From positions 954,229 through 1,018,228 of the forward strand of contig NZ_JAAIWM010000001.1 of the NCBI RefSeq assembly GCF_011008845.1: DNA of 64,000 nt, read 5' to 3'. Origin of the DNA: Bacillus mesophilus (GTDB taxonomy: Bacteria; Bacillota; Bacilli; Bacillales; SA4). Positions within the stretch are counted from its first letter, which is position 1. Each line of letters starts with the position of its first letter. Shown here piece by piece: positions 9,100 to 17,195 of this stretch. A program made the translations under genes and the position numbers. Under the pieces are notes generated by a model. That model saw nothing but the letters and a program-made list of their open reading frames with translations, was not told the DNA's origin and searched no databases.

Positions 9100-9128
9100 T
9101 TGTAAATTTATGCCGAATTTTATATAAT
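9100..9128 (+). promoter_or_regulatory. Predicted promoter of the TM2-domain gene
   Basis: TTGTAA (9100-9105) and TATAAT (9123-9128) separated by 17 bases, 28 bases before the start codon at 9156. Confidence 0.5.
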
Positions 9129-9155
9129 ACAGAAATTGTAATTGGAGGCATTAAT

Positions 9156-9659
9156 TTGAGCAATTGTTACTTACATAATGAAGTAGAATCCGTAGGAATC
9201 TGTGTTGGGTGCGGTAAGTTTATTTGTTCTACCTGTAATACAGAACTAAAAGGTAAGAATTATTGTAAAAAATGTGTAGAAGAATTATTTGATGAGAATA
9301 AAAGAAAAATGGAAAGATTAGAAGATAAGAATAATCAACCAATGGTGTTTATGAATGCTGGTGGGGCTAGTTCTTCTTCTAGTTCTTCTAGCTCTTCTAG
9401 TTCTTCAAGTACAAGTTCATCAGGAATTCCTACTTATATTTCAACAAAAAGTAAGTTGACTGCTGCTTTATTAGGCATTTTATTAGGAGGATTTGGAGCT
9501 CACAAGTTTTACTTAGGGAGAAGGAGAAAGGGTATAGTTTATCTTCTTTTCTGTTGGACCTATATTCCATCAATTCTAGGTTTTATAGAGGGTGTAGTTT
9601 ATTTATTTTCTAGTCCAGAGGATTTCTCAATGAAGTATGATAAAAAATATAGAGCTTAA
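9156..9659 (+). CDS. TM2-domain protein with N-terminal zinc finger
   Basis: 167 residues starting at TTG 9156, with GGAGG 7 bases upstream. The N-terminus is B-box-like (CYLHNEVESVGICVGCGK, then CSTC and YCKKC). A run of about 17 serines with a threonine (near residues 72-88) forms a flexible linker. The C-terminal TM2 domain has two helices flanking GGFGAHKFYLGRRRKGI, the family signature. TM2 proteins are small two-helix membrane proteins of poorly known function; the zinc finger suggests a cytoplasmic contact surface. It is the last plus-strand gene before the defence island. Confidence 0.85.
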   Translation: MSNCYLHNEVESVGICVGCGKFICSTCNTELKGKNYCKKCVEELFDENKRKMERLEDKNNQPMVFMNAGGASSSSSSSSSSSSSSTSSSGIPTYISTKSKLTAALLGILLGGFGAHKFYLGRRRKGIVYLLFCWTYIPSILGFIEGVVYLFSSPEDFSMKYDKKYRA

Positions 9660-9765
9660 AGTTAATATGACTTGAGACCTAATAATTAATAACCCTTGGA
9701 CTGTACTTTTGCTTTTCTTCATTTCCTAATTTGTCTACTGTGACAACCTTAAAAAGGCAAGATTA

Positions 9766-9803
9766 AAGGGCACGAACCTAATATTGAATTGGTTCGTGCC
9801 CTT
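9766..9803. terminator. Bidirectional terminator between TM2 gene and ZorB2
   Basis: AAGGGCACGAACC (9766-9778) pairs perfectly with GGTTCGTGCCCTT (9791-9803), loop 12 bases. It is placed to stop transcription of the TM2 gene (+) and of the ZorA2-ZorB2 operon (-). It is also a natural left border of the defence island. Confidence 0.8.
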
Positions 9804-9880
9804 CTCCATTTGTGTTTACCTTTTAGCAGCAGTAGAAGCTCACTTCCTGCTACAAGCATACTTCCAGTTAATACCTAAAC

Positions 9881-10627
9881 TTATTTAGCATTTACTTCCT
9901 CAATATCCTTTACTAATTCATCCCATTTTGAATAATTCTTTAATCGGAACTTGAACTCAACCCTTCTTGATTTCTCTTGATCAATTGTTTTCCCGTCATC
10001 TTTATATTTCAGATCACTTTCTGAACGTCCATTTGCCGTTATTTGCATCTGGACATTTTCTTTATAAGGAAAATTGCCAAAATCATCTGATAAGACATAT
10101 CGAACAACACTAAATGCCCTTTTTTGTGAGAGGTCAAGATTATTGACAAAAGTCCCTACATCATCTGTGTGCCCTTCAACTACAATCTCAGAAATATGCT
10201 GATCATATTTTCCATATAAGATATTAAAATAGACCGGAATAAATTCTCTTAACTGCTCTTTAAACTCAGGCCTAATCACATCTTTCCCTGTTTCAAACAA
10301 GAGATCATTTTGAAATTTAATGGATCCAGTTTCCTTGTCGATTTCGATTTTTAAATTCGTCTTGCTAAACTCATTTTCTAAATCCTCTATAATATCAAAC
10401 CTAATTCCAGCTAAGTAATTAATAATTTCTTCTTGCTGTTTAATTTTAACTTCCGTTTCCTTAAGCTCTGCCTCTTTTGCTTCTACTTTATCCTGTTCAT
10501 TATTAATAATAACTAATAAGAAAAGCAAGACCACTAACAAGATGGTAGAAAGTAAGTCAGTAAAGGATGGCCAAAAATCATTGTCGTCAATCTTACTATC
10601 TAATAGTCGTCTATATTTTTGATTCAA
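9881..10627 (-). CDS. zorB: ZorB-like MotB/OmpA-domain motor protein (second pair)
   Basis: 248 residues. After a short cytoplasmic N-terminus comes FWPSFTDLLSTILLVVLLFLL, a single transmembrane helix with an aspartate (D24) where MotB and ZorB carry the ion-translocating Asp. A coiled-coil linker follows, then an OmpA-like peptidoglycan-binding domain with VVEGHTDDVGT and NNLDLSQKRAFSVV and the closing SRRVEFKF. In Zorya, ZorB with ZorA forms an ion-driven membrane motor that senses phage and anchors to the wall. It is the last gene of the NYN-ZorA-ZorB operon, 21 bases behind ZorA2. It is not closely similar to the other ZorB-like protein at 18433-19146 outside the motifs. Confidence 0.85.
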   Translation of the reverse strand: MNQKYRRLLDSKIDDNDFWPSFTDLLSTILLVVLLFLLVIINNEQDKVEAKEAELKETEVKIKQQEEIINYLAGIRFDIIEDLENEFSKTNLKIEIDKETGSIKFQNDLLFETGKDVIRPEFKEQLREFIPVYFNILYGKYDQHISEIVVEGHTDDVGTFVNNLDLSQKRAFSVVRYVLSDDFGNFPYKENVQMQITANGRSESDLKYKDDGKTIDQEKSRRVEFKFRLKNYSKWDELVKDIEEVNAK

Positions 10628-10648
10628 GTCTTAACACCCTTTTCTGAT

Positions 10649-12508
10649 CTAGACACCGACTTTTTCGATACGGCTGTTTAGTGTTTTCATATGTTGGTTC
10701 AATTCTGATAATGATTGCTGCACATTAATCGATGATAAAGACTCTGCTCCGAGATGTGTCTCTTGTAACTTCATCATTGATTTTAGCTCTTGACTAATAA
10801 TGGAATTCGTCACATTAATATATCGTTCAAATTGTCGTAAACTATCTCTTACGCCTTCACCTAAGCTATCATCCAACTTCAGCATAAGCTTTTCCATTTT
10901 CTCTGTTGAAAGTTCGACGTATTCTTGCAACGTTTTTTGAAGTTCCTCTGTTTGGCTTTTAAACTGATTCGTGCTCTCTGTCATGACGTGCTCAGTTTGT
11001 TGGATTAGCTTTTTCATTTCCTCTGTAACTGTCGAACTATTAGAATCTAGCATAGTAAATAGATTTACAGTATCTTTAAACGTTGATTGTACTTGTTCAT
11101 TTTGTTTAAACATTTCCTTAACAAAATCTGTAAAATTATTTTGATATTGTGAATTCTCTTCCGCTTGCTGATCAATCTTTTCTACAACTCTTACATAAAA
11201 TTCTTGATATTTCTGTTGAAGTCCATCGACATGCTCAAAATAAGAAATTAAGCTTCTGAATTGTTGTTGCATTTCATTCATGTTACTTGAGAAAGACTGT
11301 GTTAAATTAGCTAATTCCTCAAAAGAATTCGTCTCAAGAATTTCTTTCATTGTAACCGTCGCGCGATCTATTTTTTCTAAGAATGTTACATTTTTATCTT
11401 CTAAATGCTTTTGGCTTTCCACAAGCTGGGCTTGTCGATCTAGACTTTCTTGATAAAAACCAGACATTGCTTCAAAAGCATCATGCATTTGATCGGTATG
11501 AGTAGTAAAGAATGTATCCAGTCGATTACTTGTCTCTTCTAGGTTTTCGGTAATTCTAACAAACTGTTCTTCATTTCTCGCTTGAACTTGTAGTTGCTGT
11601 TCAGTAAAGTGCATGTACTGCTCCGCGGTTCTTCTCATTAAATCTACAGAATACGACTGAATTTCTTCCTGCTTTTCAAAAAATGAAAGTAAATCACTGA
11701 AGTTGTGATTTAATTGGTTCATTTGATCATTATAGTTTTGTGTAAACTTATCCATGTTTCCAAAGATTTTAGATAATTTATTTGTATTTTTGCTAAACAT
11801 TTCATTAAAGCTATTCATATTCTCAGTCGCTCGTTCAAAACCTTCTGTAAAAAGCTGTATATCGAGAAACGATTGCTTCATTTCCTCGACAGCTGTTTTC
11901 ACATCACCAATCGCCTCAACCATTTGATGATCCATTGAACGTTTCTCTTTTTGATTCAAATAGTTTTCAAGCTTAAGCATAATTTGGATAAGTTGTTGTT
12001 CAGTATTTTTTACTTTGGTAGCAATATTAATAATGATGGAACAAGCAATACCTGCAATACTCGTATAAAAAGCAGTATGAATTCCATCGAGAACTGTCTG
12101 CATGGTTTCATTTAAATTTAAATCAATTCCTTTTAATGCAATGACCAATCCAATAAACGTTCCTAATACACCAACTAGAATCGTCATGGAACTACCTAAT
12201 TGAATCATTTTTAGAATCGATACAATTCTATACTTATGCAAGATGGAACGTTTGCTCTTTACCATCTTGAAATCAGAGATGAACTCTTCAATTAATGATT
12301 GAAAATTAAGGTCATTGTCTGATTGTGTCCGGTACATTTTATATTTATCATTAATTTGATGTAATATGGAACTATTCTTTGAATCTAGTGATATTCTTTC
12401 ACTTTCAGCCTCTAAATACTTGTATATGGAATGGTTCGCTCTTATAGCACAACTTCCAATTAAAAATACTAATGTAAATGTCACGATAATAATACTGAGT
12501 GATAACAT
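10649..12508 (-). CDS. zorA: ZorA-like MotA/TolQ/ExbB proton-channel protein with long coiled-coil tail (second pair)
   Basis: 619 residues from the ATG at 12508, which has AAGGAG 7 bases upstream; a longer reading from 12541 would overlap the NYN gene and has no RBS. The N-terminal helix (residues 1-22) and a MotA/ExbB core with MTILVGVLGTFIGLVIAL and AFYTSIAGIACSIIINIA are followed by about 400 residues of predicted coiled coil (many Q, E, M and hydrophobic heptads), matching the long cytoplasmic tail of ZorA. It sits between the NYN gene (14 bases upstream) and ZorB2 (21 bases downstream). By analogy with Zorya the tail would relay membrane sensing to a cytoplasmic effector, here probably the NYN protein; this is inference. 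Confidence 0.85.
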   Translation of the reverse strand: MLSLSIIIVTFTLVFLIGSCAIRANHSIYKYLEAESERISLDSKNSSILHQINDKYKMYRTQSDNDLNFQSLIEEFISDFKMVKSKRSILHKYRIVSILKMIQLGSSMTILVGVLGTFIGLVIALKGIDLNLNETMQTVLDGIHTAFYTSIAGIACSIIINIATKVKNTEQQLIQIMLKLENYLNQKEKRSMDHQMVEAIGDVKTAVEEMKQSFLDIQLFTEGFERATENMNSFNEMFSKNTNKLSKIFGNMDKFTQNYNDQMNQLNHNFSDLLSFFEKQEEIQSYSVDLMRRTAEQYMHFTEQQLQVQARNEEQFVRITENLEETSNRLDTFFTTHTDQMHDAFEAMSGFYQESLDRQAQLVESQKHLEDKNVTFLEKIDRATVTMKEILETNSFEELANLTQSFSSNMNEMQQQFRSLISYFEHVDGLQQKYQEFYVRVVEKIDQQAEENSQYQNNFTDFVKEMFKQNEQVQSTFKDTVNLFTMLDSNSSTVTEEMKKLIQQTEHVMTESTNQFKSQTEELQKTLQEYVELSTEKMEKLMLKLDDSLGEGVRDSLRQFERYINVTNSIISQELKSMMKLQETHLGAESLSSINVQQSLSELNQHMKTLNSRIEKVGV

Positions 12509-12522
12509 AGGTGTACTCCTTC

Positions 12523-13959
12523 TTAATATAGTTTTACACAATCCCAGAAATCTGTAATAAAGTAATGATGCTTTGAAAACTCTTCCCTGATTCGTTTTGA
12601 TGTATCTTCTGGGTGGATAGAGATCACCTTAACTTCTTTGCCTGCATCTTTGTATTTTTTCAAAATCTCGTAAAAATGATCATCTCCTGATAAGAGAAGA
12701 ATGCTATCCAAAGATTCATACCGCTCTTTCAGTTTGTCGATTAAGTATTGATCATCCACATCATATTCTTGTCCATTTATGATTTGTTTAGCTTTTGCTG
12801 TTCCATTCTTGACTTCTTTCACTTGAAATCCCTGTTTCTCTAGTTGCTCCTTAATTTCTAGTTGAAACATGTAGACATCCTCTGTTTTCTTCTCATTTTC
12901 ATAGATAGGCAGGAAAATCACGGCATGTTGATCTCGAATTCGTCCTTTTTGTTCTAAACCAAATATAGTAGAGAATAGGTTTTGAAAATCAATTTTCATG
13001 GAATGCAGGCCTGTATATATATTGGCTACATCGAGAAATACACCAATCTTCTTTGTAGAACGTGGTATTTCTTTTCCTTGGAGATACTCTAGCATGTTCT
13101 CAAAACTTGCGAACTCAACCCCATTGTCAGTAATACGGTGAAACAGTTGGTTTACTTTTGAGTTATGCTTATAAATTTGTGCGGATTGGTTATGAACATA
13201 TGGATCAACGAAATTAAAGATTTGTTGTATAAGACCAGCGAAAACTCGTAAATTATGGTCTGTAATTTTTACATAGCGATCAGGATGATTTTCAAAGGTT
13301 AGCAGGTTATAGGCTGTAAACACTTCAATTTCCCCTCTATGGTTGTAGAGAAAAGAGTCAAAAGAAATGGATGAGTCTATCCATATATGCTGATCCGTCA
13401 TCACCTTGAAAAAAGTAATGAGCTGCTCAAGCCAAAATTCTTGATTAGCCATGTTTTTCACATAAGTATCATCTCGTGAAATTTGTTCAGTAGGTGAAAG
13501 ATAGATTACGGGTAATTTTTTATGATTGGATTCTTTCTTCAAATTTGATAGGAAATGGGTATATTTCAATTTGTGCCTAATCACATCACTAGATTGATAA
13601 AATGAAAGATCTAGTGTACTTTGGTTGTTTGTTTGTAGGTATTCAAGCCCTGTTACAAATTGCTTATAGGAGTCAGTTGAGTCTTTGTAATAAACATGTT
13701 CATGTAAATCTTCCATTAAGTACAAAACAGATGATTCTGGAAAAACGCTCTTCTCCTTCTCATACATCTCTACGATCTCTTCACTTGAGAAAAAATCATA
13801 GAAAGGTTCTTTTACACATGGTAAATGCTGATGACAAGCATCATATGCTCTTATATGGTTTGATAGAAAAGTCATAAAATGAAATGTTATAGATTGATTT
13901 TTTAATGTAGTATCGTTCACAAATGGCAAAATATAGAGTTTATTATTTCTTTGCTCCAT
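12523..13959 (-). CDS. NYN/PIN-like RNase domain protein, putative effector of a Zorya-like motor
   Basis: 478 residues. The C-terminal 170 residues form a NYN domain: IGVFLDVANIYTGL (D310 and N313), then DVDD at about 400-403, then LLLSGDDHFYEILKKY (D426, D427) and a final strand KVISIHP. These are the acidic positions of PIN/NYN metal-dependent RNases. The N-terminal 300 residues are unrecognised and may bind the motor or substrate. It is the first gene of an operon with ZorA2 and ZorB2, with a strong AAGGGGGG RBS. In described Zorya types the effectors are ZorC/ZorD, ZorE (HNH) or ZorF/ZorG, so a NYN effector would be a different solution. The NYN call is firm; its role is inference. Confidence 0.8.
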   Translation of the reverse strand: MEQRNNKLYILPFVNDTTLKNQSITFHFMTFLSNHIRAYDACHQHLPCVKEPFYDFFSSEEIVEMYEKEKSVFPESSVLYLMEDLHEHVYYKDSTDSYKQFVTGLEYLQTNNQSTLDLSFYQSSDVIRHKLKYTHFLSNLKKESNHKKLPVIYLSPTEQISRDDTYVKNMANQEFWLEQLITFFKVMTDQHIWIDSSISFDSFLYNHRGEIEVFTAYNLLTFENHPDRYVKITDHNLRVFAGLIQQIFNFVDPYVHNQSAQIYKHNSKVNQLFHRITDNGVEFASFENMLEYLQGKEIPRSTKKIGVFLDVANIYTGLHSMKIDFQNLFSTIFGLEQKGRIRDQHAVIFLPIYENEKKTEDVYMFQLEIKEQLEKQGFQVKEVKNGTAKAKQIINGQEYDVDDQYLIDKLKERYESLDSILLLSGDDHFYEILKKYKDAGKEVKVISIHPEDTSKRIREEFSKHHYFITDFWDCVKLY

Positions 13960-13982
13960 AACCAGCCCCCCTTCACATAACC

Positions 13983-14050
13983 ATTATATTATAGTAAAAA
14001 AGTTTCAGTGTTTCTGTCGTTTCATGTCGATTTCGTGTGACTTTTTGTCG
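13983..14050 (-). promoter_or_regulatory. Control region of the NYN-ZorA-ZorB operon with phased TGTCG repeats
   Basis: Two overlapping TATAAT boxes on the minus strand (13983-13988 and 13988-13993) lie 24 bases before the NYN start. Just upstream of them TGTCG (read on the plus strand) occurs at 14015, 14025 and 14046, with the related TGTGA at 14036. The steps are 10, 11 and 10 bases, one helical turn each. Such phased direct repeats are typical sites for a response regulator or other tandem-binding activator or repressor. Confidence 0.45.
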
Positions 14051-14111
14051 TTCTTTTACATCTAAAAGTACTTGAACATAAGATTAGGTAGAACAATCCT
14101 ATATTATAGAC

Positions 14112-14142
14112 ATGATAAAAGACCGAACCTATTGGCTCGGCC
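14112..14142 (-). terminator. Terminator of the membrane/nuclease operon
   Basis: GACCGAACC (14121-14129) pairs with GGCTCGGCC (14134-14142) with two wobble pairs and a four-base loop. A TTTTAT tail follows on the minus strand. It separates the 14156-17025 operon from the NYN operon. Confidence 0.7.
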
Positions 14143-14155
14143 TACTTGTTAGAAC

Positions 14156-15439
14156 TTATAATTTTTTCTGTAACTCCTTCACTGCTTGCTGCAAGAGCTT
14201 TAACTCATCCTGATAATGCACAGGATGTACACCACTTTTCGTGATCGTAACCATTGTGCTTGGAATGATTTCTAGAGTAAAGGATCCACTACTTATACTT
14301 TTACGCTGTTTCACTAGCTCTTCTCGTTTGTTCTTTAAGTAACCTAATTCGTCTTGATAACGTCGCTCGGCATCATTTAAAATAGCTTCATTAGCATCAG
14401 ACTCTAGTAATTCCGACCTTAGTTCCCCCATTTTCTTTTTCTTAATATCTAATTTGATATCAATTTGAGAGATTACTTTTTGTATGAGTGTATCTAGCGC
14501 ATTGATCACCGCTTGTTCTTGTTTTTTAGAGAAGACCCTCTTCACACTTGTCGACAGGCGTCCTCCCTGACTTGCTCCTGTAAAGACTCCAAGCATGGCG
14601 CCCGTAATTCCTCCAGCTGGGCCAAATAACATGGTCCCGACTAAAATCCCTGCTTTTTGACCAAGTGCTCCTAAGACAACTCTTGATGATGTATCACTAA
14701 TGACATTAAATACAGCTTGATTAATAGCGACATCATCTTTCCAAACTCTTTTGACATTGTAAATCGAACTTACACCAAGAGCAATCAATGGAATTTCAAA
14801 GTCTAATAGATCATCAGCATGTGTTAAGGTAGATTGCGTTGCTTCTAGTACTTCTTCTCTTGATATATTCGATACATATACACTGGGATTTCCCTCGAAG
14901 TATTTCGCCAATTCTTCGTTCACGTAAACGGGAATATCAGGATAGTTTTCTAAATGGTCTCTAACGCCATCAGGGCTTGCCAGGTTTTTCACCTGAAATG
15001 GCTGGCCATCTACTAAAATGTCCCACCCAGGATTATTTGAAGTGGTTGGAAATTCGATATCATGCCCCTTAGCTTGGAGCTCTATGGCTAACATCTGTTC
15101 TGCCACATATCCTTGGATTTGAGCAATATCACCAGTTAACACAGTTGTATCTACTTGACTCGCAAACTGACTTAACGAAAACAAGTTTGATAAATCTTCT
15201 GTTCTAGCAAAATCGATTCCTGCTACAACCGTAGGATTGATCATGACATAGTCATAGATAAATTCACCTACACTAATGGTCGTAACTGCACCGGTTTGTT
15301 TGAGTTGATCAGGAGTACCAAACAACATCGTTTGCAATCGATTCTCTTCCCTTTTCTTCTCTGTAACCGAACACTTTAATGCTTCATCAAACATTCCTTT
15401 ATCCCAATATGCCCAAAACTGTTTATTTGGTATGGCCAT
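14156..15439 (-). CDS. Putative membrane-associated restriction-like nuclease
   Basis: 427 residues. Residues 108-152 hold a likely PD-(D/E)XK-type core: GYVAEQ (E114), GWDILVDG (D140) and FQVKNL (Q149, K151), the E...D...QxK pattern of Mrr/restriction-like nucleases. A glycine-rich hydrophobic region (about 255-300, GTMLFGPAGGITGAMLGVFTG) could form a glycine-zipper hairpin in the membrane. The C-terminal part is coiled coil. It follows the 520-residue membrane protein by 23 bases in a two-gene operon between the two Zorya-like motors. A DNA-degrading effector held at the membrane is plausible but not shown. I recognise no named family. Confidence 0.6.
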   Translation of the reverse strand: MAIPNKQFWAYWDKGMFDEALKCSVTEKKREENRLQTMLFGTPDQLKQTGAVTTISVGEFIYDYVMINPTVVAGIDFARTEDLSNLFSLSQFASQVDTTVLTGDIAQIQGYVAEQMLAIELQAKGHDIEFPTTSNNPGWDILVDGQPFQVKNLASPDGVRDHLENYPDIPVYVNEELAKYFEGNPSVYVSNISREEVLEATQSTLTHADDLLDFEIPLIALGVSSIYNVKRVWKDDVAINQAVFNVISDTSSRVVLGALGQKAGILVGTMLFGPAGGITGAMLGVFTGASQGGRLSTSVKRVFSKKQEQAVINALDTLIQKVISQIDIKLDIKKKKMGELRSELLESDANEAILNDAERRYQDELGYLKNKREELVKQRKSISSGSFTLEIIPSTMVTITKSGVHPVHYQDELKLLQQAVKELQKKL

Positions 15440-15462
15440 TTTTAAATCCCCTTTAATCTTTT

Positions 15463-17025
15463 CTATACATGTAAGTCTTCTAATCCGTACGTTTCTTTTT
15501 CGAGCTTTTTTATCTGCTGGAGAATACTTGAATGGTTTTGATTTATAATCCTTAGTTCAGACTCAAGTGTCTTTTTCTTTTTTTCTTCTAAGTTTACTTC
15601 TTTTCTTAGTTGATCGATATGATGTTGTAAGGCGGTAACCTTAAAACGTTCTTCCTGGCAAGAGCTATGACTGGAAGAGAGAATATCCTCCACCATCAGG
15701 TTTAAATGCTCATCTAGCTTCTTTTCTTCAGTCTTGATATCAAAGGTAGTAGAAAGGTTCGAAAGACTATTACTAAACCTTTTAAACAATCCTTCACCAT
15801 TTTGATTGCTTTGTTTTGAGTATTGAAGACTTTCAATTTTATCGGCTATTCTTACGTACTCAGCCTTATGCCCTGAGAAGGAAGGGCTAATATCTAAATC
15901 ATAAACATTCGCTGTTTTCAAAGCCAAATAAATCTTCTGTTTTTCTACCCTTACCTGTGTCATTTCACTAGAAACTTGCGAATGTAGATTCTTCATCTTA
16001 AGTTGACTTTGAGCGATAAGGTTACGAAGATTGCGTTGCTCTTCTTCCAAGGTGTTTAATTCCATTTGAAGACCCTTGTAGGTATTAAACCGTCCATTCC
16101 ATTCATTTGTGAAGAGCTCAACTGACACTTCATCCTCACCACCACTACTCATGTAAGGAAGGGCTATTTGCATCACGATAATGGGTAACAGCTTTTTCTT
16201 TAGCGATTTATTTTGATGATTAACCAGTAAGGCACCTCCACCTAACAGAAGAGGAATAATAAATAATGGATTAGCTAAAACAGCTATGGTAGAGGTTAGG
16301 CCCGTATAAAAACCAAATGGCAACGTTAGTCCAAATAACCCAGCAAAGGTGGCTACCATGGATGTTGCTGTCGTATAGAAGGCAAACCCGCTAACCTCCA
16401 CAATGATGGCAAAAACGATACTTGTCCCGCTTGTTGCTATGGCTTTTCGAACCATTTCATCTGTTAAATCATTGATCCCTAGCTTCTCTTTAATCACCTG
16501 CTGCTTCTCTTCAGGAAGGCTCTGTATATAATCGTTTACTTGTGAGGCAAATTTCGTTTGGTCATTTATGGAGAAATCTTTGAAACCTCCATCCAATTCA
16601 CTAAAAACCTTACTCATTTGATACTGAACCATTTGTTGAAGCTGCGATGAAGATGATTCCTTTTCAGTAAAGCTACGAAAATGCTTATCCTGTTTTTGAA
16701 GCTGCCCATACACCTCATTAACAATCATAGCACTCTGATCTTCAATTTCTTTCACAAGGGAATACTTTGTCCCCTTTAGCTTTAATAGTTTAGTAATTTC
16801 TAAAAACAAGTCAACCTGAAGCACTTCATCCCTCTTATGTTGTAACTTCTTTACTTCTTGTTCTAAATGGAGGGTAAAATGATCACTTTTTTCTTTAGAA
16901 AGAAGATCTTTTGTTTTCGAAGACAAAAGATCTCCAATATTGGTCTTATGTAATAAGGAATACACCATTCGAAGGTCTGTCCCTTTTAATGAGACTAGAC
17001 TGCTTGCCAAAATCTGACCATCCAT
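15463..17025 (-). CDS. Membrane coiled-coil protein with YaaW/DUF3944-like hydrophobic core
   Basis: 520 residues. Coiled coil at residues 45-90 and 310-370, a long one at the C-terminus (about 460-515), and a central hydrophobic block (about 190-285; TSIVFAIIVEVSGFAFY, MVATFAGLFGLTLPFG, ANPLFIIPLLLGGG) preceded by LPEEKQQVIKEKLGI. That block resembles the YaaW (DUF3944/UPF0174) membrane domain, though I hold this loosely. It has its own promoter region and starts an operon with the nuclease-like gene. It probably forms an assembly at the membrane. No catalytic motif is seen. Confidence 0.55.
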   Translation of the reverse strand: MDGQILASSLVSLKGTDLRMVYSLLHKTNIGDLLSSKTKDLLSKEKSDHFTLHLEQEVKKLQHKRDEVLQVDLFLEITKLLKLKGTKYSLVKEIEDQSAMIVNEVYGQLQKQDKHFRSFTEKESSSSQLQQMVQYQMSKVFSELDGGFKDFSINDQTKFASQVNDYIQSLPEEKQQVIKEKLGINDLTDEMVRKAIATSGTSIVFAIIVEVSGFAFYTTATSMVATFAGLFGLTLPFGFYTGLTSTIAVLANPLFIIPLLLGGGALLVNHQNKSLKKKLLPIIVMQIALPYMSSGGEDEVSVELFTNEWNGRFNTYKGLQMELNTLEEEQRNLRNLIAQSQLKMKNLHSQVSSEMTQVRVEKQKIYLALKTANVYDLDISPSFSGHKAEYVRIADKIESLQYSKQSNQNGEGLFKRFSNSLSNLSTTFDIKTEEKKLDEHLNLMVEDILSSSHSSCQEERFKVTALQHHIDQLRKEVNLEEKKKKTLESELRIINQNHSSILQQIKKLEKETYGLEDLHV

Positions 17026-17059
17026 AATAACACTCCTCGTTCCCTTGATGAATGTGAAT

Positions 17060-17065
17060 ATTATA
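17060..17065 (-). promoter_or_regulatory. -10 box in front of the membrane/nuclease operon
   Basis: TATAAT on the minus strand, 35 bases before the start at 17025, in the 110-base gap behind the ZorC terminator. No clear -35 box is seen. It supports separate transcription of this operon from ZorABC. Confidence 0.4.
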
Positions 17066-17140
17066 CTATACTTTGCATGTCTATTTACCTAGTAAAAATG
17101 TTGGTAAGTGTAAAAACAGCCTTTCTCAAAGGGTGGAAAA

Positions 17141-17183
17141 TAAAAAAAGAAGCTCCTAAGCTAATAATCACTCTTAGAGCTTC
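17141..17183 (-). terminator. Rho-independent terminator after ZorC
   Basis: GAAGCTCCTAAG (17149-17160) pairs with CTTAGAGCTTC (17173-17183) with a one-base bulge. On the minus strand it is followed by a run of seven Ts. It starts 13 bases past the ZorC-like stop codon. Confidence 0.8.
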
Positions 17184-17195
17184 TAACCATATTAT

